Part shown: positions 6,691 through 13,583 of the stretch, piece by piece
How positions within the stretch are numbered: the stretch's first letter is position 1
How the letters are laid out: every line of letters starts with the position of its first letter
Assembly (NCBI GenBank): GCA_019423745.1
Contig: JAHZAV010000002.1
Coordinates: forward strand, 1-19,267
DNA length: 19,267 nt
Direction of reading: 5' to 3'
From: Lachnospiraceae bacterium
Lineage (GTDB): Bacteria; Bacillota; Clostridia; Lachnospirales; Lachnospiraceae
Made by a program: the position numbers and the translations under genes
The notes under the pieces: generated by a model
What the model was told of the DNA's origin: nothing
The model's input: the letters and a program-made list of their open reading frames with translations, nothing else
The model's database searches: none

Positions 6691-8325
6691 ATGATCAGTA
6701 CAAGTAATGTGACTCTGCGTGTCGGAAAAAAAGCATTGTTTGAAGATGTAAACATCAAATTTACCGAAGGCAACTGCTATGGCCTGATCGGTGCCAACGG
6801 AGCCGGAAAGTCTACTTTTCTGAAAATCCTTTCCGGACAGCTGGAGCCTACAAAAGGAGATGTAATTATTACTCCGGGAGAACGACTTTCTTTTCTGCAA
6901 CAGGATCATTTTAAATATGATGAATTTCCCGTTCTGGATACCGTTATCATGGGAAATGCCCGATTATATGAAATTATGAAAGAAAAAGAAGTCATTTATG
7001 CAAAAGAAGATTTCACTGATGAAGATGGAATAAAAGCAAGTGAACTAGAGGCAGAATTTGCCACAATGAATGGATGGGAAGCAGAATCTGACGCTGCCTC
7101 TTTGTTAAATGGTCTTGGGATTGATACAGAAATGCATTACAAACTTATGAAGGATTTAAATGGACCGGAAAAAGTAAAAGTCCTGCTTGCACAGGCCCTT
7201 TTTGGTAATCCGGACATTCTCCTCCTGGATGAGCCTACCAACCACTTGGATCTGGATGCCATCGCTTGGCTGGAAGAATTCCTGATTAACTTTGACAACA
7301 CTGTTATTGTTGTCTCCCATGACCGTTATTTCCTGAATAAAGTCTGCACACAGATTGCTGATATTGACTACGGTAAAATTAAACTTTATGCCGGAAATTA
7401 TGATTTCTGGTATGAGTCCAGTCAGCTTCTGATCCGCCAGATGAAGGAAGCCAACAAGAAAAAAGAAGAAAAAATTAAGGAACTGCAGGAATTTATTTCC
7501 CGTTTCAGTGCAAATGCCTCCAAGTCCAAACAGGCGACTTCCAGAAAACGTGCCCTGGAGAAGATCCAGCTGGACGATATTCAGCCGTCAAGCCGTCGGT
7601 ATCCTTATATCGATTTTCGTCCCAACCGTGAAATCGGAAATGAGGTTCTTATTGTGGATGGCTTAAGCAAAACCATTGACGGAGAAAAAGTTCTCGACAA
7701 CATTTCCTTCACACTGAACCATGATGACAAGGTTGCTTTTGTAGGTGGAAATGAACTTGCCAAATCTACTCTTTTCCAGATTCTGATGGGCGAAATGGAA
7801 CCCGATGAAGGTACCTACAAATGGGGAGTTACAACTTCTCAGGCTTATTTCCCACTGGACTTTGGCCCTGAATTTGACAATGACTATACGATTGTAGAAT
7901 GGCTCACACAGTACTCCGAAGAAAAGGATGTCACCTATGTCCGCGGTTTCCTGGGACGTATGCTTTTCTCCGGTGATGACGGTGTAAAGCGGGTAAATGT
8001 TCTTTCAGGAGGAGAGAAAGTTCGCTGTATGCTCTCTAAAATGATGATCTCCGGTGCAAATGTTCTGATTTTAGATGAACCTACCAACCATCTTGATATG
8101 GAGTCCATCACTGCTCTTAATAATGGTATGGTTAAATTCCCGGGAGTGCTTCTTTTCTCTTCCCGTGACCATCAGATTGTACAGACAACAGCAAACCGCA
8201 TTATGGAAATCGTTCCTGGCGGCAAACTTATTGATAAGATCACTACCTATGATGAATATCTGGAAAGTGATGAAATGGCAAGAAAACGTCAGACTTATAC
8301 TGTACAAAGCGATGATGAAGATTAA
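6691..8325 (+). CDS. ABC-F family ATPase, YkpA/YbiT-like
   Basis: The 544 residues hold two ATP-binding domains joined by a charged linker (about 243-300) that includes the ARFSANASKSKQATSR-like segment typical of the YkpA/YbiT group. There are no membrane segments, as expected for ribosome-associated ABC-F proteins. Domain 1 has Walker A GANGAGKST (34-42), Walker B with E181 and H-switch H210. Its signature reads LNGPE (156-160) rather than LSGGE. Domain 2 has a normal signature LSGGE (438-442) and Walker B with E463. Its Walker A reads GGNELAKST (352-360) and its H-switch histidine is replaced by R492. One composite ATP site is therefore canonical and the other eroded. AAGGAG lies about 10 bases before the ATG. 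The gene stands alone between its own promoter and terminator. Likely role is translation-factor-like, not transport; an antibiotic-resistance role is not indicated. Confidence 0.9.
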   Translation: MISTSNVTLRVGKKALFEDVNIKFTEGNCYGLIGANGAGKSTFLKILSGQLEPTKGDVIITPGERLSFLQQDHFKYDEFPVLDTVIMGNARLYEIMKEKEVIYAKEDFTDEDGIKASELEAEFATMNGWEAESDAASLLNGLGIDTEMHYKLMKDLNGPEKVKVLLAQALFGNPDILLLDEPTNHLDLDAIAWLEEFLINFDNTVIVVSHDRYFLNKVCTQIADIDYGKIKLYAGNYDFWYESSQLLIRQMKEANKKKEEKIKELQEFISRFSANASKSKQATSRKRALEKIQLDDIQPSSRRYPYIDFRPNREIGNEVLIVDGLSKTIDGEKVLDNISFTLNHDDKVAFVGGNELAKSTLFQILMGEMEPDEGTYKWGVTTSQAYFPLDFGPEFDNDYTIVEWLTQYSEEKDVTYVRGFLGRMLFSGDDGVKRVNVLSGGEKVRCMLSKMMISGANVLILDEPTNHLDMESITALNNGMVKFPGVLLFSSRDHQIVQTTANRIMEIVPGGKLIDKITTYDEYLESDEMARKRQTYTVQSDDED

Positions 8326-8334
8326 AAATGATTC

Positions 8335-8375
8335 AAAAAATCCGGTACACAAATCATTTGTGTACCGGATTTTTT
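8335..8375. terminator. strong bidirectional terminator after the ABC-F gene
   Basis: A perfect 19-bp stem (8335-8353 with 8357-8375) has a 3-base loop. A6 opens the stem and T6 closes it, so it works in both directions. On the minus strand it holds the last codons of the two-helix membrane protein, and the 3-base loop is exactly that gene's TGA stop codon. Confidence 0.9.
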
Positions 8376-8881
8376 ACTTTTAAGTTCAAAGCTATACATG
8401 CCTCATCAAATGCTGTATCCTTCTTATTCTTTGAGCGGGCAAGCTCATGTCTTTTCCCTCTATTATCTGTTAAAACCAAAACCTGCCTTCCCTTCTCTGA
8501 AAGGATATCTGCACTTTTGATCTGATCTCTGGACCGGATATAAAGCTCTTCCCTGCTGCACTGCACAATATAATCCTTTGTAACTAACAGATGAAATTCC
8601 TGAATTTCCCGAGTATCTGCTGCAATCAATTGATGAAAGAACTGTTCCTTATCCCCAAGACTTTCCAGCTGCCCCTCCATTTCTTTCTGCTTTTTTATAT
8701 TGTTGGATGTCAAAAAAGCTCCTATCACTCCCAGAAGAATTCCAAGCACTATATTAGAAAATATAGATATCAATGCCAATGCTAAAAAACTGATTCCAAC
8801 GATCATTGCTGTGCGCAGACTTTTTACTTTCTCTTCAATCAGATCATAATATTTCTGCTCTCCCGCTGTCTGTATCGCCAT
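8354..8881 (-). CDS. two-helix membrane protein of unknown function
   Basis: I do not recognise a named family. The 175 residues have a short charged N-terminus, two adjacent membrane helices (about 24-41 and 43-59, probably a hairpin with both ends in the cytoplasm), a charged helix (62-90) and a C-terminal domain of alternating hydrophobic strands (95-155). That domain could be a small PH-like fold, which is a guess. The gene starts 23 bases after trpS with an AGAAAGG site 10 bases upstream, so it is the last gene of the phosphatase-trpS transcript. It ends inside the 8335-8375 terminator. Confidence 0.7.
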   Translation of the reverse strand: MAIQTAGEQKYYDLIEEKVKSLRTAMIVGISFLALALISIFSNIVLGILLGVIGAFLTSNNIKKQKEMEGQLESLGDKEQFFHQLIAADTREIQEFHLLVTKDYIVQCSREELYIRSRDQIKSADILSEKGRQVLVLTDNRGKRHELARSKNKKDTAFDEACIALNLKVKNPVHK

Positions 8882-8904
8882 TCTTTTTCTGCCTTTCTGG
8901 AATT

Positions 8905-9909
8905 TTAGCGGATTCTTTCAGGGAATCCTACTTTCTTTTGCACCTTTCTAAGTGTTTTGTTTGCAAAATAACCTGCTTTTTCAGCATTTTCTTTTATAAT
9001 ACCATCAATATATGCTTTATCTTTTTCCAGACGTGCTGCCTCTTCCTGAAGAGGTTTCAGAACTGCAACAACTGCTTCTCCTACTGCCGGTTTAAATTCT
9101 CCATATCCTTTTCCATCAAATTCTTTTACAACTTCCTCTGGTGTCTTTCCTGTACAAGCACTGTAAATATTGATAAGATTTTTAATTCCCGGCTGTTCAT
9201 CACGATAAAGAATCTGCGCCTCTGAATCCGTTACTGCTCTTTTACATTTTCTCATAATGGTATCCGGATCATCCATCAGATAAATGCTGGCATTCGGATT
9301 TTCATCCGATTTGGACATTTTCTTGGAAGGCTCCTGCAGACTCATAATCTTGGCTCCCACCTTACCGATATATGCTTCCGGAATCGTAAATACATCTCCA
9401 TAAATATTGTTAAAGCGTTCTGCAATATCTCTTGTAAGCTCCAAATGCTGCATCTGGTCCACCCCAACAGGAACTACATCTGCCTGATACAAAAGAATAT
9501 CTGCTGCCATCAGTACCGGATAAGTAAAAAGTCCTGCATTGATATTGTCTGCATGTTTTGCTGCCTTATCTTTAAACTGAGTCATTCGATTCAGCTCACC
9601 CATATAAGTAAAACAGTTTAAAATCCATGCTAGCTCCGCATGCCCGGAAACATGAGACTGATAATAAATACAGTTTTTCTTAGGATCCAGTCCTGCGGCA
9701 ATGTACAGAGTAAGCAATGCTCTTGCCCGTTTACGAAGCTCTGCCGGATTCTGCCTTACCGTAATGGAATGCATATCTACAACACTATAAAAACATTCAT
9801 ATTCATCACTTAGAGTCACCCAGTTTTTCAGTGCTCCCAAATAGTTTCCCAGAGTGAGATTTCCTGTGGCCTGCATACCACTGAATAGCACTTTTTTATC
9901 ATTAATCAT
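8905..9909 (-). CDS. trpS: tryptophanyl-tRNA synthetase
   Basis: The 334 residues are the normal length for bacterial TrpRS, a class I enzyme that charges tRNA-Trp with tryptophan in the cytoplasm. The HIGH-equivalent is seen as GNLTLGNYLGAL (16-27), and KMSKS is at 197-201 within KKMSKSDENPNASIYL. Tryptophan-pocket segments (VDMHSITVRQNP, GVDQMQHLELTRDIAERFN) are intact. A GGAGG site precedes the ATG. The gene follows the histidine phosphatase by 18 bases. There is no room for a T-box leader directly upstream, so expression probably depends on the promoter before the phosphatase gene. Confidence 0.97.
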   Translation of the reverse strand: MINDKKVLFSGMQATGNLTLGNYLGALKNWVTLSDEYECFYSVVDMHSITVRQNPAELRKRARALLTLYIAAGLDPKKNCIYYQSHVSGHAELAWILNCFTYMGELNRMTQFKDKAAKHADNINAGLFTYPVLMAADILLYQADVVPVGVDQMQHLELTRDIAERFNNIYGDVFTIPEAYIGKVGAKIMSLQEPSKKMSKSDENPNASIYLMDDPDTIMRKCKRAVTDSEAQILYRDEQPGIKNLINIYSACTGKTPEEVVKEFDGKGYGEFKPAVGEAVVAVLKPLQEEAARLEKDKAYIDGIIKENAEKAGYFANKTLRKVQKKVGFPERIR

Positions 9910-9927
9910 CTTTTTACCCTCCGTCTG

Positions 9928-10563
9928 TTACTTTTTCCAAGGCTCAACCTTGTCTTTATAATATACAATATTTTCTGTCAGAATATGGAAACCGTCGTCA
10001 TTTTTTTCTATTTCTGACACTGCACAGTTTTTATGTACTCCCTGTCCCCAGTAGTTTGAAATAGGTTCCTTCTTCATATAATTAAGCATACCTGCCAATG
10101 CCGCTCCGTGGGTAGTGACAAGAATGCTGCTGTCTTTTAAGGTATCGTCAGCTGCAATCCGTTCCAGAAATTTGCCAACTCTTATCTTTACCTGTTCAAA
10201 ATTCTCGCCGCCTTCCGGAGCCTCATATTTCTCCGGGCCGTCAAAGAAACGCTGAAAATTTTCTGGCAGCTCCCATCCCTGGCTTGAACAACATTTTCCT
10301 TCATATTCGCCAAAAGCCATTTCCATAATCAGCGGTTCATCTACAATTGGAATGTTCCTGCCTTTTAAAATGATTTCGGCTGTCTGTCTTGCCCGGCAAA
10401 GGGGGCTGGTAAAACAAATATCAAAAGGAATATCCTTCAATCCTTTTCCTGTTTCCTCTGCAAGATGTATACCAAATTCATTCAAAGGAATATCCACCTG
10501 TCCCTGTATTTTTCTTGCCTTATTCCAATCTGTTTCTCCATGGCGTACAAGATATAATTTCAT
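9928..10563 (-). CDS. histidine phosphatase family protein (GpmB/CobC-like)
   Basis: The 211 residues form a branch-1 histidine phosphatase. RHG is at 7-9 with phosphorylated H8, R57 lies in the SPLCRARQTAE segment, acid/base E81 in MEMAFGEYEG, and the second histidine H152 in TTHGAALAG. Cofactor-dependent phosphoglycerate mutases are longer, so this is more likely a phosphatase of small metabolites (sugar phosphate, nucleotide or alpha-ribazole phosphate type). No cobalamin genes are nearby. First gene of the operon with trpS; an AAAGGA site lies about 13 bases upstream. Confidence 0.87.
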   Translation of the reverse strand: MKLYLVRHGETDWNKARKIQGQVDIPLNEFGIHLAEETGKGLKDIPFDICFTSPLCRARQTAEIILKGRNIPIVDEPLIMEMAFGEYEGKCCSSQGWELPENFQRFFDGPEKYEAPEGGENFEQVKIRVGKFLERIAADDTLKDSSILVTTHGAALAGMLNYMKKEPISNYWGQGVHKNCAVSEIEKNDDGFHILTENIVYYKDKVEPWKK

Positions 10564-10598
10564 GATTCATCGCCTATCCTTTCTGTAAGTCCAGTACC

Positions 10599-10627
10599 AG
10601 TATACCACACTGAACTGCTCTTTTCAT
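10599..10627 (-). promoter_or_regulatory. extended -10 promoter of the phosphatase-trpS operon
   Basis: On the minus strand, TATACT (10604-10599) carries an extended -10 TG (TGG just upstream). ATGAAA (10627-10622) lies 17 bases further up, with 4 of 6 matches to the -35 consensus. Transcription would start near 10592. Confidence 0.55.
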
Positions 10628-10655
10628 AGAAATTTAGGGGAAAAAGTGTTACACT
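10627..10655 (+). promoter_or_regulatory. extended -10 promoter of luxS
   Basis: TACACT (10650-10655) is preceded by TG one base upstream. TAGAAA (10627-10632) is 17 bases away and is a 4 of 6 match to -35. Its -35 touches that of the divergent phosphatase promoter, so the two polymerase sites overlap. Weak consensus, so moderate confidence. Confidence 0.4.
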
Positions 10656-10689
10656 AAAAGAGAATTATTTGTAGAAAGGATGAATGACA

Positions 10690-11172
10690 ATGAAAAAAAT
10701 CACCAGTTTTACAATAGACCACTGGAAACTTCAGCCCGGCGTATACGTATCACGAAAGGACAAAGCAGGAGATTGTACTGTCACTACCTTCGATCTGCGT
10801 ATGACAAGCCCCAATGAAGAACCTGTCATGAATACAGCAGAAGTTCATACTATCGAGCACTTAGGCGCTACTTTTCTTAGAAATGATGAAACATATGCTG
10901 ACAAAGTGCTCTATTTCGGTCCCATGGGCTGCCGGACAGGTTTTTATCTACTACTTGCCGATGATTATGAATCCAGAGATATTATTCCTCTTATGCAGGC
11001 ACTTTTTGCATTTATCGCCGATTTTGAAGGAGAGGTACCGGGAGCATCTCCTAAAGACTGTGGCAATTATCTTGATATGAATCTTCCTATGGCCAAATAT
11101 CTTGCGAAAAAATATCTAAAGGAAGTCCTGGAAAATATACCTGATAACAGGCTTGTATATCCCGAATCATAA
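10690..11172 (+). CDS. luxS: S-ribosylhomocysteine lyase (autoinducer-2 synthase)
   Basis: The 160 residues are full length for LuxS, which cleaves S-ribosylhomocysteine to homocysteine and the autoinducer-2 precursor in the activated methyl cycle. Metal ligands are H53 and H57 in HTIEH (with catalytic E56) and C124 in KDCGNYLDM. The catalytic cysteine is C81 in GPMGCRTGFY. The N-terminal SFTIDHWKLQPGVYVSRKD and TFDLRMTSPN are typical. The ATG at 10684 would add two residues but sits only 3 bases from GAAAGGA (10674-10680). The ATG at 10690 has 9-base spacing and gives the usual MKKI N-terminus. No Pfs or other methyl-cycle gene is adjacent; the gene has its own promoter and terminator. Confidence 0.96.
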   Translation: MKKITSFTIDHWKLQPGVYVSRKDKAGDCTVTTFDLRMTSPNEEPVMNTAEVHTIEHLGATFLRNDETYADKVLYFGPMGCRTGFYLLLADDYESRDIIPLMQALFAFIADFEGEVPGASPKDCGNYLDMNLPMAKYLAKKYLKEVLENIPDNRLVYPES

Positions 11173-11195
11173 TATTTGCATTTTAGTTTTAGCGC

Positions 11196-11223
11196 ACAAG
11201 GAAGCGGTCACCCGCTTCCTTGT
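11196..11223. terminator. luxS terminator, probably bidirectional
   Basis: A perfect 12-bp stem (11196-11207 with 11212-11223) closes a TCAC loop and is followed by ATTTAT. It lies between the luxS stop and the end of the converging DUF5662 gene (11247). Confidence 0.8.
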
Positions 11224-11246
11224 ATTTATAACCTTATTATCAAATG

Positions 11247-11795
11247 TTAATAGGGAAATCCTTTCTTTAACACGACATTTCGAATATAAGCATACGTCTT
11301 CTCTTCTCCTTCCTCTGCTAACATCTTAAGCAGGCTGTGAAGGAGAGCAGCTGTATCCGGGTGGATCATACGTCCTAATTTCGCAGCTCCTCTTTCGTAA
11401 TATGCCAAAGGATGTTCATTTCGATAATTCCCTTTTTGATAAGTCTTTGAGGCTGCTATACGATCTACAAACATTTCCGCCACATAGCGAACCGGCATTT
11501 TCATTCCTATGATACCGTCTCCTTTTTCCATACCGTAATCAATCCAGTATTCATAATGATGTTTGTTTCTTCCTTTATGATGGAGCCATGCCAGAGAATA
11601 TCCTTTGTTCTCCCTCTCTGCATTGTTAGGGCTCCGGTTGCCTTGGTAATATTTACAGCCAACCAGAAATTCCACAGGGGAATATTTGGACATATCATGC
11701 AGTAACCCCTGTCTGTATAGCCCTATTTTAAAACATCCCTTCATTACGAGAATCTTGTGGTGTGTTATTGTACAAAAATGCCCCCAGGCCTTCAT
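11247..11795 (-). CDS. DUF5662 family, HD-like protein
   Basis: The 182 residues match a family known mainly from Clostridia as DUF5662. Histidine-rich motifs resemble an HD-type metal site: H12-H13, LLHDMSKYSP (H33-D34), LAWLHHKGRNKHHYEYW (H72, H73, H79, H80) and a late D in MFVDRIAASKTY. A phosphohydrolase activity is plausible, but none is established to my knowledge. An AGGAG site is 10 bases before the ATG. The gene lies downstream of the GH13-like gene across a 69-base gap that holds only a small 6-bp hairpin (11829-11844) without a T-run, so it may be read through from upstream or have its own promoter. Confidence 0.78.
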   Translation of the reverse strand: MKAWGHFCTITHHKILVMKGCFKIGLYRQGLLHDMSKYSPVEFLVGCKYYQGNRSPNNAERENKGYSLAWLHHKGRNKHHYEYWIDYGMEKGDGIIGMKMPVRYVAEMFVDRIAASKTYQKGNYRNEHPLAYYERGAAKLGRMIHPDTAALLHSLLKMLAEEGEEKTYAYIRNVVLKKGFPY

Positions 11796-11864
11796 CTCAC
11801 ATAATCTCCTGTCTACAAAAGTAGTTTGTCATGTATTCACATGAAAATGAAAATTAACTTTTTA

Positions 11865-13562
11865 TTATTTCCCAATGAATAAAGCAATCGTCCGCTCTTC
11901 CAAAACTGTTTCTCGCTGGTTTTCCAACACTTCCGGCTTATCCAGGATACCTTCCCTGCTTCCTGCTGCCAGATACCACTTCTTTTTCTTGGCAAGTGCC
12001 GGAAGCGCAAAACTATGTTCTACCCAATGCATGTTGTAGGCGACAAAACAATCTGTATCATTGGCTGAAAGACCGCAATAGTATACGCCAAGCTGGCGGC
12101 TGGATATTTCAGATGGTGTCTGCCATGCATATTCTCCATGATAGGATACATCCGGTACTCCACAACTGATCTGATCCATGCCTCTAAGCTCCTCTTTTTG
12201 ATGGAGAACAGGATGACTTCGGCGAAGTGCAATCAAGCTCTTAGTAAATTCATAGAAAGTTCTGTTTTTGTCAAGCCTGCTCCAATCCAGCCATCCCACC
12301 GGATTGTCCTGACAATACACATTGTTATTCCCTTTCTGTGTATTTCCAAATTCATCACCTGCAAGAATACAGGGAATTCCCTGGGCAAAAAGAACGAGCA
12401 TAATTGCATTTCTCATCTGCCCCTCTCTCAAAGCCATAACTGCTTTCTTCCGACTTGGTCCTTCTGCTCCACAGTTCCAGCTGTAATTATAATCCGGTCC
12501 ATCCTGGTTATTTTCGCCGTTTGCTTCATTATGCTTAGCGTCATAGGACACCAGGTCATTTAATGTAAACCCATTATGATTGGCAATATAATTATACATT
12601 CCTTCTGCACCGGCAGGTTTTCGAAGCCAGTATATTACATCTTGCACCATTCCCTCATCGCCTTTCAGAAATCTTCGCATGACATTCTGAAAACCGGTCT
12701 GATGATGGAAAATTTTCATTCCGCTTAAAAGCGGATCCGCATATCCTCCGTCAGTCGGTGTCACGTCCGGATTCAAAATAAATCCGTCCACATGATATTC
12801 CTGCATATAAGAGCGCAGGCATTCCTCCATGAGTATTCTTGAGGTTCCTCCTTCGAAAGGCATCTCAAGAATTACCTCTATTCCGGCTTCATGACATTTT
12901 TTCACCATATCCTTCATCTCTGTCACCGGATCACCTGATGATGCATATGCCTTTTTAGGCGCGAAATAAAAAGCCGGCCCATAGCCCCAATAATTTACAT
13001 ATTTTTTCTTCTGCTCAAATTCATAAACCGGCATAAGGTGAATCTGATTGATTCCCAAATCAAGAAGATGGGGGATCTTCTCAATCACTCCACGAAATGT
13101 TCCTTTATGAGAAACTTTCGAAGAACTGTGTTTTGTAAATCCCCTCACATGAAGGCTGTAGGCAATCACTTCGTTAGCTGGAATACAAGGATGCGTATCC
13201 TCTTCCCAGTCATAGCTGTCCTGATAAAACTGTGCACGTACTTCATGGTCCTGAATCTTCCATTTGCGGGCAAAATCCTCTGTCCCTGCAAGGCTCCTTG
13301 CATAAGGATCGATATGAACCTCACCATCAATAAAATAATTATATTCATATTCGGAATATGGAAATTCAGATAATGCTAAAAAACGTACGCTGCCCACTGA
13401 ATTTTCTTCTGTCATCTCCATTGTAACAGAGGGCTCTCTCTCTCCTTTTTTGTACAGAAGCAACTTGCAGGATTTCCCTTTCGGAACCTCTACTGCAAAA
13501 TTTATGCTGTCTTTTTCCACACTCACACCCAAAGGCAACGGTTTCCCTTGTTCTCTTCTCAT
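11865..13562 (-). CDS. GH13 glycogen-debranching (GlgX-like) homologue lacking catalytic residues
   Basis: The 565 residues align with GlgX/isoamylase-type debranching enzymes: an N-terminal CBM48-like domain (about 8-95), then a TIM barrel with HVRGFT (138-143), YWGYGP (191-196), GFTLNDLVSYDAKHNEANGE (331-350) and AGDEFGNTQKGNNN (401-414), and a C-terminal beta domain. The catalytic positions are lost. Region I reads VILEMPFEGG (230-239) where VILDVVYNH-like is expected. Region II reads VDGFILNPD (258-266), with N264 in place of the nucleophile Asp and I262 in place of its Arg. The segment with the acid/base Glu is deleted, since 266-300 is far too short and has no Glu. Region IV reads NHN (328-330), with N330 for the transition-state Asp. 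The frame is intact, so this is a maintained pseudoenzyme candidate, perhaps a glycogen-binding or regulatory protein. It starts 21 bases after the sugar-binding lipoprotein gene, with GGAAGGATAGGA as ribosome site. Confidence 0.83.
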   Translation of the reverse strand: MRREQGKPLPLGVSVEKDSINFAVEVPKGKSCKLLLYKKGEREPSVTMEMTEENSVGSVRFLALSEFPYSEYEYNYFIDGEVHIDPYARSLAGTEDFARKWKIQDHEVRAQFYQDSYDWEEDTHPCIPANEVIAYSLHVRGFTKHSSSKVSHKGTFRGVIEKIPHLLDLGINQIHLMPVYEFEQKKKYVNYWGYGPAFYFAPKKAYASSGDPVTEMKDMVKKCHEAGIEVILEMPFEGGTSRILMEECLRSYMQEYHVDGFILNPDVTPTDGGYADPLLSGMKIFHHQTGFQNVMRRFLKGDEGMVQDVIYWLRKPAGAEGMYNYIANHNGFTLNDLVSYDAKHNEANGENNQDGPDYNYSWNCGAEGPSRKKAVMALREGQMRNAIMLVLFAQGIPCILAGDEFGNTQKGNNNVYCQDNPVGWLDWSRLDKNRTFYEFTKSLIALRRSHPVLHQKEELRGMDQISCGVPDVSYHGEYAWQTPSEISSRQLGVYYCGLSANDTDCFVAYNMHWVEHSFALPALAKKKKWYLAAGSREGILDKPEVLENQRETVLEERTIALFIGK

Positions 13563-13583
13563 GTCCTATCCTTCCTGCTGCTT

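Noticed and set aside
6691..8325. Antibiotic-resistance ABC-F protein
   Set aside because: Linker and overall pattern match the housekeeping YkpA/YbiT type; no resistance-type long interdomain extension is seen.
8806..9225. Plus-strand open frame of 139 codons opposite trpS
   Set aside because: Phe/Cys-rich translation, antisense to conserved trpS codons, with no supporting ribosome site.
9910..9927. T-box riboswitch before trpS
   Set aside because: Only 18 bases separate it from the upstream gene, and no T-box sequence is visible in the 10564-10683 spacer either.
10684..10689. First ATG of luxS
   Set aside because: Only 3 bases separate it from the ribosome site; the ATG at 10690 has 9-base spacing and the usual LuxS N-terminus.
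11829..11844. Terminator after the GH13-like gene
   Set aside because: The hairpin is only 6 bp and AT-rich, and is not followed by a T-run in the direction of transcription.
11865..13562. GH13-like gene as a decaying pseudogene
   Set aside because: No stop or frameshift in 565 codons, a good ribosome site and well kept non-catalytic motifs; a pseudoenzyme fits better than a broken gene.
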